64,000 nucleotides of DNA from Oscheius tipulae (taxonomy: Eukaryota > Nematoda > Chromadorea > Rhabditida > Rhabditidae). Below the pieces are notes generated by a model. It made no database searches, was not told where the DNA came from, and saw nothing but the letters and a program-made list of their open reading frames with translations. Made by a program: the position numbers and the translations under genes. Location of the stretch: NCBI GenBank assembly GCA_037178975.1, contig JASJZH010000004.1:11222001-11286000 (forward strand), in the 5' to 3' direction. This document shows positions 23,893 to 36,065 of this stretch, piece by piece; position 1 is the first letter of the stretch; each line of letters begins with the position of its first letter.

Positions 23893-26800
23893 ATGAAGGT
23901 TCCCACAGTCACGAAAAAGTCGCGGAAGAGGAAGAATGTGCTGTAAGTTTTCTATTGCCTTCTTCTGAAAAGCTTCTTCAGTACAAATTACGATGATATC
24001 ATGTTGGATCAGGCCGCTACTGAAGCCCAGAGGAAGGAGAAGGAGAGATTGGAGAGATTGGAGAAGATTGAACAGACGGTGAGTTCCGATGAGAGATAGT
24101 TCTAGGACTTTTCTTCTGACTTTCCACCCATTTCCCAGTAAATCCGAACATTTCTCTTTGATTTGAATCCAAAGACGTTATGAAACCTCTTTTTATGCCA
24201 AAACACAGTCATCCTAAGAGATAAGAGAGAAATTGGAGCCGCTATCACAATTTCAATTTCAAATTTTTAAAGGTATCTAACACCGATCATATCGCTCAAG
24301 TAGCTGCACTACAGCCTCTACCCATCATCGATCTGACCGACAATGACTTTGTAAGTTCTTACTTTATCGTTTCCGATCCAGTGCAAGAGGTGGGATAGAG
24401 TAAAATAAGTTAGTGACAACAAAGGACACCCGCCTGAGGATCCAGACATAACAGTCGCGGACCACTGGGAGAAAATCAGTAGAAAAAACGTCAGGAATGG
24501 TTTTTCAGTGCATTGTTTTATCTTCTCACGGACAGTTTCATGAGTCTAGCCCCACGCCCGTTTTATTTTGTTTGTTGAACAGGCGGGAAGTCATGAAACG
24601 GTTTCTGAATGAGGGTACCTGGCCCTAGTACCCTTCGATACAAATTTTTGCTGCCTAAATGTACGCGGCCCTCATTTGAACCGAAGAGTCGCAAGCATGA
24701 TGAGTAAAGAACAACATAGTGTCACTCGAACTGTTTTGTAATTCAGGCTGTCTGGGACAGCCCCAGTTCCTCCTAATAGTCTTTCATTGCAGATTTTCGA
24801 TGATACTCAGCAGTCTATGAACTCTTACATCAAGCCAGAAGTCATAGACCTCTCTTCGGATGACGATGACATCCAGGAAGTCGGAACCTTTAATCGAGCC
24901 GCTTACTTTGGTAATATTGTCTTTTCAGCGAGACATTGAGACAACGAGTCAGTGAGACAGAGAAACAGAGAGACAGAGTGACAGTGAGACAGAGGAACAG
25001 AAAGATAGAGAAACAGAGAAACCGAGAGTAACTTCACAAGCAAAAAAATTTAAGCTGAGCGGAGGATAAGATATAACGTGCCCGAGAAAGAGAACCCTGT
25101 GCTCGACGCAATGGAAAAACAGCAGAGGCTGGAGGAGGAGAGGATGAAGAAGAAGGAACATCTACTGAAAGACATTGAAAGACAGGACTTCTCTGCACAG
25201 GGACGACTGATTGTAAACAAAGGACACCCGCCTGAGGATCCAGACATAACAGTCGCGGACCATTTGACTCATCGGCTACAGCCTCATCAGTTAGGAGGAA
25301 TCTGTTTCATGTAAGAGTTTATACCGTTTTTTTCGTAAAGTCAGTTTAGGTACAACAACGTGGTTGAGTCTCTGGAAGAGTACAAGAAGTCGCCAGGGTT
25401 TGGCTGTATCCTTGCGCACAGCATGGGACTTGGAAAGACGCTTCAGGTAAGAACGGGAACCTCTTCATTACATTCAGCCTGTAACGGAGGTCAATTTCGT
25501 GATCAGCGACCCCGAAAACCCTAAAAAAAAAATGAAAATCGAACATTTTGACTTCGGTGGGGATCAAATCAACAACCCACCGTGACGTTTGAACTCCAGA
25601 CGAGAATGCTATCCACTAGACCATTGGAACCGGCGCACCCGTACCGTTTCGGAAATTTTTTGCATTCATGGCCGATTAGCTAGCGTACTTGTCTGGTAAT
25701 CAGAAGGTCCGGAGTTCGAATCCCGTTATATACAAAATATTCCTGGCTTCTGCCTCTCTGTCTCTCAGAATAAAACAAACATCCGACTTTAGAGAACTTG
25801 AATTAGATAATTCTTTTTCAGATTGTTACCTTCACAGATGTCTTCTTCCGAGCCACTGGAGCCCATAAAGTTCTGATCATCGTGCCCATCAATACGATCC
25901 AAAACTGGTGGAATGAGTATGACAAGTGGATGCCAAAGACGGATGAGGCCGGAAACAAGATTCGGAACTTCAACGTCTACATCCTGGGAGATGCTGTGAA
26001 GACTTTCGACCAGAGAGTGACTCTTTTAGAAACTTGGACACGAGAGGGAGGAGTCATGATAATTGGCTACGACATGTTCCGTCTCCTGCTTCGATCAACT
26101 CAGCCCAAAAAGAAGAAGACGAATAGGCCGAAACTGAACTTTTTGAATGGACAGAGGGTGAATCGTATTTCTTTTCTCTGACCGTCTCCTTTCTAGATCC
26201 GAGATCATGGTGCTGACGATACTGACAGTTTTGACCAGGGGTTCACAACTGGTGGTCGAGTCAAAAAGGAAGCCAACGAGGTGATCCGACAAGCTCTTCT
26301 GGACCCTGGCCCGGAGCTAGTCGTCTGTGATGAAGGTCACAAAATCAAAAATCTCAATACTGACATATCCATGGCGCTAGGAGCTATTAAGACAACGTAA
26401 GTTGATTTCCATTTTTAATCTATTTAAAACTTTAGGAGACGAATCGTGTTGACGGGTTACCCTCTCCAGAACAATCTAATGGAATATTACTGTATGGTCG
26501 ACTTTGTCCGACCGAAGTATCTAGGCGAGAAGAAGACTTTTTCTATTATGTTCGAACGTCCGATCAAGAATGGATCTTGTGTGGATGCAACGAGTGGTAA
26601 GGATCTCTATGTCTCTATGTTTTTCTGTCCTGTCTTCTGACCTCTGTCTCTCTGTCGTTCTGCTTCTGTACTTCTGTATCTCTGTATTTCTGTCCTCTGT
26701 CTCTTCAGAACAGTGTTTCGTTGCAGCCGACTGGAAGCTAGCCGCTCAAAGAACCCACGTCTTGATCGAAAAACTACGAGGTTTCGTCCAGAGAAGGACT

Positions 26801-29800
26801 CACCATCTGCTCAAGACCATTCTGCCTCAAAGCAGAGAATATGTACTCTTGCTGAGAAAGAGTCCTCTGCAACATGCCCTGTACAAGTAGGCTTTTTTGA
26901 AATTCATCATCCAAACATAACTTTCAGAAACTTTCTCATTTACGCCCAGTCCGAGATCCGAGGCGGAAGCAGTGTCTTCAATCCACTGAAAGCTTTCGCA
27001 GCCTGTTCGAAGATTTGGAACCATCCGGATGTTCTTCACAAGACTCTGGAGGCTCGAAAGGAGAAAAAGAGAAAAGAGCTTGAAGCGGCACAATCTTCCT
27101 CCTCGAGTAACTCCATGACAGCCTCGCCTTTTGGATCTCCTACTACAACTGCAATTGTTCAAGGTCTTGGGCTGAATAGGAATCACATTTGGCCAGGATT
27201 TGGAGGCAACGAACTGTACGTTTAGACCTCCAAGATGCAAAGTTTTAAATGTTTTCAGAGAGATCGGAGAGTTTGATGACGATGGATCCTGCTCCATTCA
27301 GTCTGTGAAAGAAAAGAAGGTGAAGAAGGCCCCAGCGACTATTTTCACAGCTCTGATGGAAGAAGAAGGAATTGACATGGATATTGAGAATGGTCTCAAA
27401 TATGATTGGGTTAGTTCATGAAGACAGAAAGATAAAAGGCAGAGAGAGGGGAACAGATGAGACAGGGAGACATAGAGACAGAGAGTCCGAGACAGACCAA
27501 ACAACACGTATTTTTAGGCTGATATCGCTATGGGCTACCACGAACCAGGAGTACTTGAACACGGCTACAAGATCAAAATAGCCATGGACATCATTAATGA
27601 GACGATTGCTAACGGGGAAAAAATCTTGCTCTTCAGTCAGAACTTAACAGCATTGGATCTTATTGAACAGTATCTGCAGAAGGAGCTCAAAGAGACTGGA
27701 GAGAGAAAATGGACGAAGAATCAGACATATTTCCGTCTAGACGGCTCCACGAATGGAATTGAGCGTGAAAAACTAATCAAACGGTTCAATGGAGAACAGA
27801 CAGCAAACCTATTTCTGATTTCCACCAGGGCTGGTTCCCTGGGAATCAATTTGGTCTCCGCCAATCGATGTATCATTTTGGACGCTTGCTGGAATCCGTG
27901 TCACGATGCTCAGGCTGTCTGTCGAGTCTATCGCTATGGTCAACAGAAGGAGACCTTTATTTATCGCCTGATCATGGACAATTCAATGGAGAAGGCCATT
28001 TTCAATCGACAAGTCAGCAAACATGGTCTGCAACGTGAGTTAGTAGAGTCTCTGTCTCTCTGGCCCACTCATTCTTGCTAATTTTGAAGCTAAACGGAGG
28101 TCAGCTTTGTGATCAGCGACCTCGAAATCTCTAAAAAGTGGTAAACCAAAATTTTTGCCTCGGGGATCGGGCTAACCTTAGCGACGTTTGAACTCCAAAC
28201 AAAATGCTATCCACTAGGTTATTGAAACCGGCGCTCACGTACCATCGCAGAAATTTTCCGCATGTGTGGTGGAATGGTTTGCGCGCTTGTCTAGTACGCA
28301 GAAGGTCCGGGTACGAGCCCCACCGGTTTTTATGGCTCCTATCTCTCTGTCTTTGCCACTTCCATAGTAATGGAAATCTTTTTCAGAAAGAGTCGTCGAC
28401 GATGCCAAGGTAAATGCCAATGTGACCCAAAAAGAGCTTGAGACTCTACTCCTGTACGATGTAACTCATCTGGTGTGGTTTCCATTGTACCATTGTTTAG
28501 GAATCAGCAGATACTTTTGTGAAAGAGCACGATACTTCTGATTGGGGTATTGAGGATATCATCCTGAAGAAAGTAATCGAAAAGAACAAGAACATGCTGT
28601 CCACTGAGCCATTCCTCCACGAGTCTCTGATCATCGAGCGGGAGGAAGGACTTAGTGAAGAGGAGAAGATGGAAGCTAAGGTCATGTTCGAGAAGGAGAG
28701 GATGATGGAGGTGAGGAGAGGCTTCTCAGAACTTTCTAGAAAACTCATTCAGACAAGTTCTCGTGGAGGAGCAGATGTTGTCCAGCCTATGCGTCCCACA
28801 AATTCTATGCCAGATTCGAATCATTGGCCAGCTATGAACGGAATGCCGTCTCGTCCATCTCTAAGCATGCCGTACAATCACTCATTTGGGAATGATGGAA
28901 ATGGGTACCAGAATCCAATGGGTCAACCCTCAATGAGCAATGGAATGTATGGACAGCAGTTCATGCCTAATCAAATAACTTTTCCTCAGTCATCGCAGCA
29001 GTTCCCGTACCCTGTAAGCTCGTTTTCAATCCTTGAGACAGCAACGATTTTCAGCCAACTACGTACGCTAATGTATCGACCAACTTTCCGGTCAACAACG
29101 GATACCAGCACTTCAACAATGATTATGGAAATCACTTTGGACAGCAACCAGTGGTGACCAGTTATGATCAGTCGGGACAGAACTATCAAGGTAAGTGACT
29201 GTCTCTGTCTCTCTGTCTTTCTGCTAATACAAAACTCTTTTTTCAACTCCAGCATATACATTCTCGGATGGTACCGAAGCCGTCCCAAATCTCACCTTCC
29301 CTGGTGCATGTCGAGCAACTCTTCTCACCATGAATGCTACTGGAAGCATGCAAAAGATACTCTTGGATCGACGTGAGTTTCGATTCTTCCTGTAAAGAAC
29401 TTGTTTCAGCCCTGGTCCTCGCGAACATGAGCCAGATGAATCGTCCGACCCGACTTGATGCTGGTAGTGAATGCACAGTCATCCGCTCTGGTCACAAAGT
29501 TTTCCTAAAAACACTGAATGGAACTGTCCTGGATGCTTCGAACACAGTTTTTGATACAGGTAGGCTTCAGAGGAAAAGAAAGACAGAGACAGACAGAGCG
29601 GTAAAATTAAAATTAATAAATTGTCTTCGGTGGGGATCGAACCAACAACCCTCGGTGACGTGCAAACTTCAAGCGAATGCGGTAATCTTTATGCCATTTG
29701 CATTGGAAGGGGCGCCACCGTATCGTCTCGGAAAAATTCTCTCGCGTTGTCGAGTGGTTAGCACACTCGTCTGGTATTCTTGCGACCCAGATTCGATTCT

Positions 29801-30086
29801 CGGACAAAACTATCGTTCATGTTTCCAGAGGTTTTCAAGAGCGCTGAACAAGCTCATGCAATTAGTTTATCTGCAATATGATTTCCTAACCAAACAGTTT
29901 CCCATTGTTGTTCATTTTATCGCGTACTGTAGATCGACGTTCATAGAGACACAGACAGAGCGACAGATAGGGAGTCATTAGCCAAATTCAGCCAATATAC
30001 TTCCATTTGCCATGGATCAAGCGATGTCACAACAAATTCCTCCCTTGCCACAGCTCGGTCCCACGGACCTTATTGAACTAGATTAA
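23893..30086 (+). CDS. RAD54L2/ARIP4-type SNF2 chromatin remodeller
   Basis: A nuclear SNF2-family ATPase of the ARIP4/RAD54L2 subgroup. The N-terminus is a basic KKSRKRKN segment plus coiled coil, then two SUMO-interaction-like motifs (IIDLTDND and [10 protein letters not shown]). The helicase core shows [20 protein letters not shown], motif I SMGLGKT, motif II DEGH, motif [12 protein letters not shown], motif [12 protein letters not shown] and motif [14 protein letters not shown] Met/Pro/Asn/Gln-rich tail follows, then a conserved C-terminal domain ([20 protein letters not shown]) ending TDLIELD, another SIM-like end. About sixteen exons. The start at 23893 is the first Met of the ARIP4-like N-terminus, and an upstream exon is possible. 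Four introns hold repeats (25478, 28085, 29570) or a stray exon copy (24418). AATAAA is at 30327-30332. Confidence 0.92.
24418..24464 (+). repeat. 47-bp perfect copy of a downstream exon inside an intron
   Basis: This stretch is identical to 25216-25262, which is coding ([17 protein letters not shown] region) in the helicase. It lies in the preceding long intron without flanking homology on either side. It is followed about 70 bp later by an imperfect palindrome (GTTTCATGA ... TCATGAAAC). Confidence 0.85.
25478..25745 (+). repeat. Divergent tRNA-like element, family 2 (copy j)
   Basis: The full arrangement is present: GTAACGGAGGTCAATTTCGT and GATCAGCGACC start, a minus module (complement of TAGTGGATAGCATTCTCGTC and box B near GATTTGATCCCCACC), spacer GGCGCACCCGTACCG, then a + module (GGCCGATTAGCTAGCGTACT, GGAGTTCGAATCCCG). 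It is in a helicase intron. Confidence 0.75.
28085..28345 (+). repeat. Divergent tRNA-like element, family 2 (copy k)
   Basis: It starts AGCTAAACGGAGGTCAGCTT, GTGATCAGCGACC. A degraded minus module and a + module (GGTGGAATGGTTTGCGCGCT, GGGTACGAGCCCCACCGG) follow. It is in a helicase intron, with a TCTCTGTCT run at the downstream edge. Confidence 0.7.
29570..29985 (+). repeat. Divergent tRNA-like element, family 1 (copy c)
   Basis: Both modules are present (ATCGAACCAACAACCCTCGG on minus; TCGAGTGGTTAGCACACTCG and GATTCGATTCTCGG on +). The outer left body is truncated. The right 252 bp (29709-29960) match 32248-32499 almost perfectly. It lies in the last helicase intron, directly before the final acceptor. 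Confidence 0.8.
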
Positions 30087-30623
30087 CCCATTTTGGTGTA
30101 TTCTATTGTACCCTTTCAGTCAGTTTCTGACCTAGATCTCACCCACCGTTGCCTCACCCAATAATCTCCCCTTACCGACACCGCTTTAGAGCCTAGTGAC
30201 ATGCAATTACGGTTAGACCGATTCTTTAGACAACAATATCATCCATGCTTTATGGTTACCCCTTTGTTTGTGCAAGACTGTGATCATAGCAACACTTTAT
30301 TTCTGTTTTTATGTTATAGCAGATTCAATAAATAAACGTTTCTTTGGAAGTTCCCTTGACTTGACAAGAGGCCCACATCAAATATCGTAAAAATGGTGAT
30401 GGCATCGGGCGCCGCTCCAATTTGGCCTGGAATGCAATTATTTCAGAGTAGATTGCTGCCATCCCGTCTCCTGCAGAAGCTTTAGATTGTTCTCTCCTGC
30501 AAAGTCTCATCTCTCTGCCTCTGTCGTTTTGTTTCTCTGTCTCTCTATTTTACTGCCTCTGTCTTCTGTCTCTCTGTCTCCTTGTGCTTCTGTTTTTAAA
30601 TATCTCTCTCTAACAAAGAAACT

Positions 30624-30788
30624 GCAGAGCTACGATGATTCTTCACATATCCATCCTGAGACGTCTGCTCTCCCTTCGGAGAAAGCCGTAAGTTTAGTAC
30701 CAGCGACTTTTCCCCCACCCCAAACTTACAAGTAATTGAATTTCAGGAAGTCGAAACCATGTGTCGTGGAAAGCAGAAAGACGAGTAA
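30624..30788 (+). CDS. Exon-like 3' end of an unidentified small gene
   Basis: Two short open segments fit a GT-AG intron: SYDDSSHIHPETSALPSEKA, then after a GTAAGT...TTTCAG intron EVETMCRGKQKDE and a stop. AATAAA follows at 30831-30836. A TCTCTGTC tract precedes the first acceptor (CTGCAG). No start exon could be joined in phase, so this may be a remnant or the end of a gene whose 5' part I missed. Confidence 0.3.
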
Positions 30789-30839
30789 AGAATCAGCTCA
30801 ATCGGTCTGCAGCATGCCAAAGAATCCTTGAATAAAAGC

Positions 30840-31822
30840 TATGAACACTGCTCTTAAAAGTATGAACGCTTACGTATTGTCCAACTAATTTGGATGTAAA
30901 TCCGTTCGGACGTACAAAGTTCTGTTTTCGGAGCTCTTTCTGATTTCCCCCGTTGTAAATTTCCTGATCATGTTGACCTTGGCTTCTGTTCCCTATGTGT
31001 CAAATCCGATTGACTGTCGACCATTGTGCACGTTTCTTTGGCCGGCAAGTGAAGATCAGTTCCACATCATAGGAGGCCTCGAGGCCTGGGCGAAAACGAG
31101 GAGGAAGTTGACAAGTTTTGGTTTTCTCTTCTTGTGGGACTGTCGCGGCACATTTCACGCATGCTAAGGATAGAGCAGGTAAGAGACAGAGACAGTTCTG
31201 CACTCATTTCTGAATGCATCTGCAACGTTTTTCTCCTCACTGATCAAGGCGCAAGGTCAAAAAGCGGCAATGGAAGTATGATGTCAGGTCTTGTTCTCTT
31301 CATTTTATCTAACTGAGAACGCTTTATAGTCCCGTCCGGTCATTCCCTTCTCCAACTTACAGTAGTTAAGGGTACAATCTCCGCTGGGCTGGTCGCTTTT
31401 CCGTTCTAAACCTTTCCCACTCATAGTATAAATAGTATACTTTCAAAAAGACAGTTTGATCTTCAGACTCTTTGACCAGGGGATTAGAGGTGCACACACG
31501 TGGATCTATTTCAAAAATGGCCTTCTTTTTGAAAAATTTCAGTCGGCCGAGAGTGAGAGGCAGCGAGAGAGACCCATGAACTCGTTTTCATTGTTCGCGT
31601 GCACGTTTTGTCTGTTATCATTGGCATGTTTTCCTTTTGCCTTTTCTCATTATAGGGTGCATAAAATTGCCTCGGTCTATATTGTAACAATCTTTTTTTG
31701 ATTGTTTTGATTAAGAGTTTCCCCTTTTACAATGGCAAGTAGTCAAAATTTTGACCGCTTTATATATCTGCCTCTCAGTCAAAGTCTCATTATGAACTCT
31801 CGTTTGAAATTTTCCGCCCAAA
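30840..31822. other. Intergenic, no gene recognised
   Basis: Short frames only. TATAAATA lies near 31427-31434 and a second AT-rich box (TTATATAT) at about 31760 upstream of the K+ channel, either of which could be its promoter. Confidence 0.35.
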
Positions 31823-33084
31823 ATGTTGAAATCTTCCCAGATCTTTCTGCCTCCAGCTGCAACCATTACGTCCCCGGAGCACTCGGAAATGCCAGAAGCC
31901 GCTCAGGCTGTGGAAATGAAGGAGACGACCAGTAAAGATCAGGTGGGTAGAGCGAAGATTTATGTCCAATGTCAGGCAGTTCAAACCACATTGGTTTTTG
32001 ACATAGCGGTCTAATGCTACTGCACAAAGCGATATTTTTGGAAGGAGAACGTGAGGAAATAAAGCATTAGTTTGTAATCAAAATGAGGTAGAGAAACAGT
32101 AAGACAGAGTGACAGAGAGACAAAGAGACAGAGAGGCAAAGAGACAAAAATACAGAGCGGTGAGATTGGTTTTTAAAAGAAAAGAACAACACGGCCGTGT
32201 TCAGTGCCCTCGAATAACCTAGAAAACGCAAAACAAAAAATTGTCTTGGGGCGCCCCCGTATCGTCTCGGAAAAATTCTCTCGCGTTGTCGAGTGGTTAG
32301 CACACTTGTCTGGTATTCTTGCGACCCAGATTCGATTCTCGGACAAAACTATCGTTCATGTTTCCAGAGGTTTTCAAGAGCGCTGAACAAGCTCATGCAA
32401 TTAGTTTATCTGCAATATGATTTCCTAACCAAACAGTTTCCCATTGTTGTTCATTTTATCGCGTACTGTAGATCGACGTTCATAGAGACACAGACAGAGT
32501 TCACCCTTACCAATTTCTCTGTTAAATTTTTCCCTAGGTGCAAAAAGTGTCGCCCCCTCACGCTGCCAGTCAAAAAGAGGGTTATGACGCCAGTATTTTG
32601 AACGTCTTGGGTCCTATTGTGCCTGTCCATTCTAACCACTTTTTTAGACGGACACCACCTCCTTCGCCTCACCCTCACCTCTGCCCATCCGTCGTCACAA
32701 TACCACAGACGGTAAGCCTAAATGCAGTGCTATTCTCCAGGCGGGGGCTTTATCTCAACTCTACTGACTTCTGGAGAGTCGGTGGCCGAACTTCTCCGCG
32801 AAATCCATCAAATTAAATTTGTGTCTGACTGACAAATCACTGTCATTGGTTGCGCTCTTGCCAACAAATTTTACGAGCGGTTGAAGTGGAAGAGAGAAGG
32901 GGAGCGAGAAGGGAGTATGATCATTGCTTCGTGTCATCTTTATGGGTTCATTCACGGTACAGAGCAAAATGGGAGGACAAAATGTTTTCAGAGGACGAAG
33001 AGAAGGGATCTTTGAGAAGTAATCAGTCCAGATCTTCACGGTTTTCACTTCAGGCTGCAGATTCTCCTAGAATGTAAGTCTCCG

Positions 33085-33129
<45 letters not shown>

Positions 33130-35847
33130 TGCTCTGTCGCTCTGTCAAACCCCACGTTCAGGGAGCCCCGACGCCTGCATGAGCTTGTCCAGGAAGTGGA
33201 GCCTCATCAGCGGTCAATTCTAAAGGTAGGCTTCCGTATTACAAATAAGCGCGAGATGCGAGTGGAAAAAAGTGATTCCTTGGCGCGGGTGTCCGCTCAC
33301 CCACCTATCAATGGCAGCCATACACGTGCGCAGACGATCCAAGTCGCTGAGTAGTGAGTCTTCTTCACGTTAATTTGTTCAAATTGCAGGGCTCGCAAGG
33401 CTACCGAGTTAGGCCCCAGTTAGAAAAGCGGCTCTCATTTGATACATCGATCGCAGATGGACCTACGGAAAGATATGGGGATCGGTTGCGGAGAAATTTG
33501 GGTGAGAAACTCTTGAATACCTCCTATTACAAATGTTTTTAGCTAACATGAGAGCTTCGACAGATGCTCTGGATGAAAAAGCACCAAATCCATTACCCAC
33601 ACCAGTTTCTACAAGATCCAGTAGGTTCCAAACAACCATAAAACTTGTGAAGTTCAGAATTTCAACAGTCGTTCTATTGGCTAGCCTTGAACCATCGTCG
33701 TCTTGGCCTCAGTCATTTTGCAATGTTTGCCCTATTGGCAACTTATTCCCTACTTGGAGCCGTAGTTTTCTACCTCAGTGAGCATCAGAATGAAATTGAT
33801 GTGAGTGTCGATAGAAAAACAGAGACACAGAGGCACAGTGACATAGAGAGAGGCAGAGAGAGACAGAGAGACAGAGATGCGAAGAGACAAAGAGAACTTT
33901 TCAGTCGGTCAGCAGCAAAATAGTGGAGATGAGAGACTTTTACACGGTTCTGGCTGACGAACTTCAAATGCGATACAACTACAGTTTGGCCGTCAACAAT
34001 AGTGATATTGCTGTCTGGCTCGAGGTGTGTACTTTTCATGACTTCGTCCCATGTTGTCAAGGATGTCTATGTCCGATCTCTGCAACAGGAAGGCATCTAC
34101 CAGTGGACTACGTACTACAAAGCTGAGGATCCGCACAACAACATGAAGTGGTCTTTTCCTGGAGCCATTTTCTTCACTTTCAACGTGTTTACTACCACCG
34201 GATACGGTAGCATTAGACTCTGTCAGAGGGGACAGGTTTTTTTTTCAGGATCGATCACATGTCAGACGGTTAGAGGACAGTTCATGACCATGATCTACGG
34301 CACACTTTTCATCCCGGTCACGCTGGTCATTGTCAGGGACATTGGCCAACTGTTTCTTGTCTACTTGACCAAGCTCTATGCCATCTGTCTCATTTCCTTC
34401 AGGTACAGTTTTGGTTCGAACCACAGTTAGGCAGCTGCCCTTACTTCAAAGCCGGAGACTAGACATCAAGAAAGGCGACGAGGTTGTAGTTTTCCGGTCA
34501 AAAAGCAGCTGACCGGTTGTGGCTCTATTTGAATGTTCACTCCCCTCTTAGCTCAAGTGGATGGCGGTAAGGCTTAGCAACCTTCGTCCCTCAGCTCCAA
34601 ACGGGTCATGGCGTTTCTTCAGGCCAAAAAGTGATAGGCAAGTTGTACATCGTGAGAACGGAACTCCGTTGAAAATTAAGGAACGTCTGCTACAAGCTCT
34701 AAAAAAAATTCCCTAGCAAGCCGTCCGAGTTGGTTCGCATCTACAAATGCGGTTTTCACCTCAAGATGCAGCTTTTACGCTTAGTGACGTTTTGCAAACC
34801 TGTAAAGTTTGACCTGTTCTACAACTTTGTAGAGCACTTCAAGCCCGAAAAAAGCTGGCTTCTAACAGAAAGCTGCTGTGAAAGTGGTTTACTAGTGCGG
34901 CAAACTATATAACCAAAGCATATTGTGCTTGTTACAGAAGAGCTCGAGGTCTGGAAGAGGGCGAAGACCATGAAATTATCCGTCTGCCAATCTTCTGGTC
35001 CATATTGACACTATTCAGTGAGTATTTTTGGAATCTCTTTGGTAAAAAGAAGTCAGCTTTCCTCGGGACCACGACAATTATTCTACACAACTTTGACGAA
35101 GCAATGGGGAAAGAACCAAATACCGGATTAAACTGGATGCTGTCCTTGTATTTTGCTTGGGTATCAACCAGCACAGTCGGATTTGGGGACGTGATGCCAA
35201 CCAACGTTACTGTGAGTCAAGATTTTGAAGAAAGAACATGAAATTCTAGTTCAATCCGCTGATTACGATGATGTTCTTCTTCGCTCTGCCAGTCATGAAG
35301 GTGGTCAACAGAATCACCTATGTCGCTATTGAGAACGGAATCTTTGGTGCGTGGAAAAGAAAGAGACAAATGAGGAGACAGATGACAAAGAGGCAGATGG
35401 ACAGAGAGACAGAGATACATAAAGACATAGAGACATAGATACGGAGAGACTGAGAGAAAGGAAGACAGTTTCAATTTTCTTCCAGGAACTTTCACTGTCC
35501 TTGAAAACCGATTTGACTCTTGGCTTCACGGTGAACTTCCACAAGATGTTGAGGTAACTAGATTATGTTTTCAGCGTCAATCCACAATTCAGGCTCGATC
35601 GCGTCGCTCCTCTGTCTGTTCTCGTCGCTCTGTCCGCTATGACCAGGAAGAAGAGCCGGATGAGGGCGGTGTCTCAAACGAATGGATCAACAACTTTACC
35701 ATCCGCTCCATTGCTACTTTCATGAAGGCGGACGGAGACGTCTATGCCGGAGGGTTCGGACGTGTACATTTGAGGAAAGGAGACCTTGTGCAGACGACGC
35801 CACAAGACACGGTCGCCAGCACAAGATCAAGGTCAAGCAACAGATAA
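31823..35847 (+). CDS. Two-pore-domain K+ channel (TWK family)
   Basis: A K2P leak K+ channel of the plasma membrane. The core is clear: TM1 (HFAMFALLATYSLLGAVVFYL), first pore loop with selectivity filter TTTGYGSI, TM2/TM3 (FMTMIYGTLFIPVTLVIVR and LGKKKSAFLG region), second pore loop STVGFGDVMP, and TM4 (ITMMFFFALPVMKVVNRIT). A hydrophilic C-terminus ends RSRSSNR. The cytosolic N-terminus includes MFSEDEEKGSLRSNQSRSSR and Pro-rich exons. Exons upstream of 32982 (MLKSSQIFLPPAATITSPEH and on) are less certain. Intron 1 holds a tRNA-like element. Two extracellular NYS/NNS sites sit in the first loop, as in many K2P channels. The exact twk orthologue is not assignable here. Confidence 0.9.
32085..32500 (+). 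repeat. Divergent tRNA-like element, family 1 (copy d), left module deleted
   Basis: The left body (CCGTGTTCAGTGCCCTCGAA, AACGCAAAACAAAAAATTGT) is joined directly to GGGGCGCCCCCGTATCG, so the minus tRNA-like module is missing. The + module and right body are nearly identical to 29709-29960. It lies in the predicted first intron of the TWK gene and is followed immediately by the next acceptor. Confidence 0.8.
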
Positions 35848-36065
35848 CACGGAAAAATTAAACTCCAAAATTATACATTTAGGATTGTTATTTGTGAATA
35901 CATGCATGGCTCAAAATCTCCAAGGCTGTCTCTCTGACTTTCTGTCTCCTTGTCTCTCTGTCTCACTGTCAATTCGTATTTTCTAATAACGTTAGTAACA
36001 ACGAATTTATTACGAAACATCTTTTTGAACACTATTGTACAATTCTACAAAGAAAAATCCGAAAA

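Noticed and set aside
29686-29981. Open frames containing [20 protein letters not shown] at 29.8 and 32.3 kb as a protein family
   Set aside because: They are identical only because both lie within copies of the tRNA-like repeat. They are repeat sequence, not genes.
30393-30450. ATG exon (MVMASGAAPIWPGMQLFQ) for the small gene ending at 30788
   Set aside because: The only donor is in the wrong phase for the downstream exons, giving a stop within a few codons.
33075-33125. CRISPR-like or satellite array from regular TCTCTGTC/TCTCTC repeats
   Set aside because: These are simple repeats without spacers, found in many introns.
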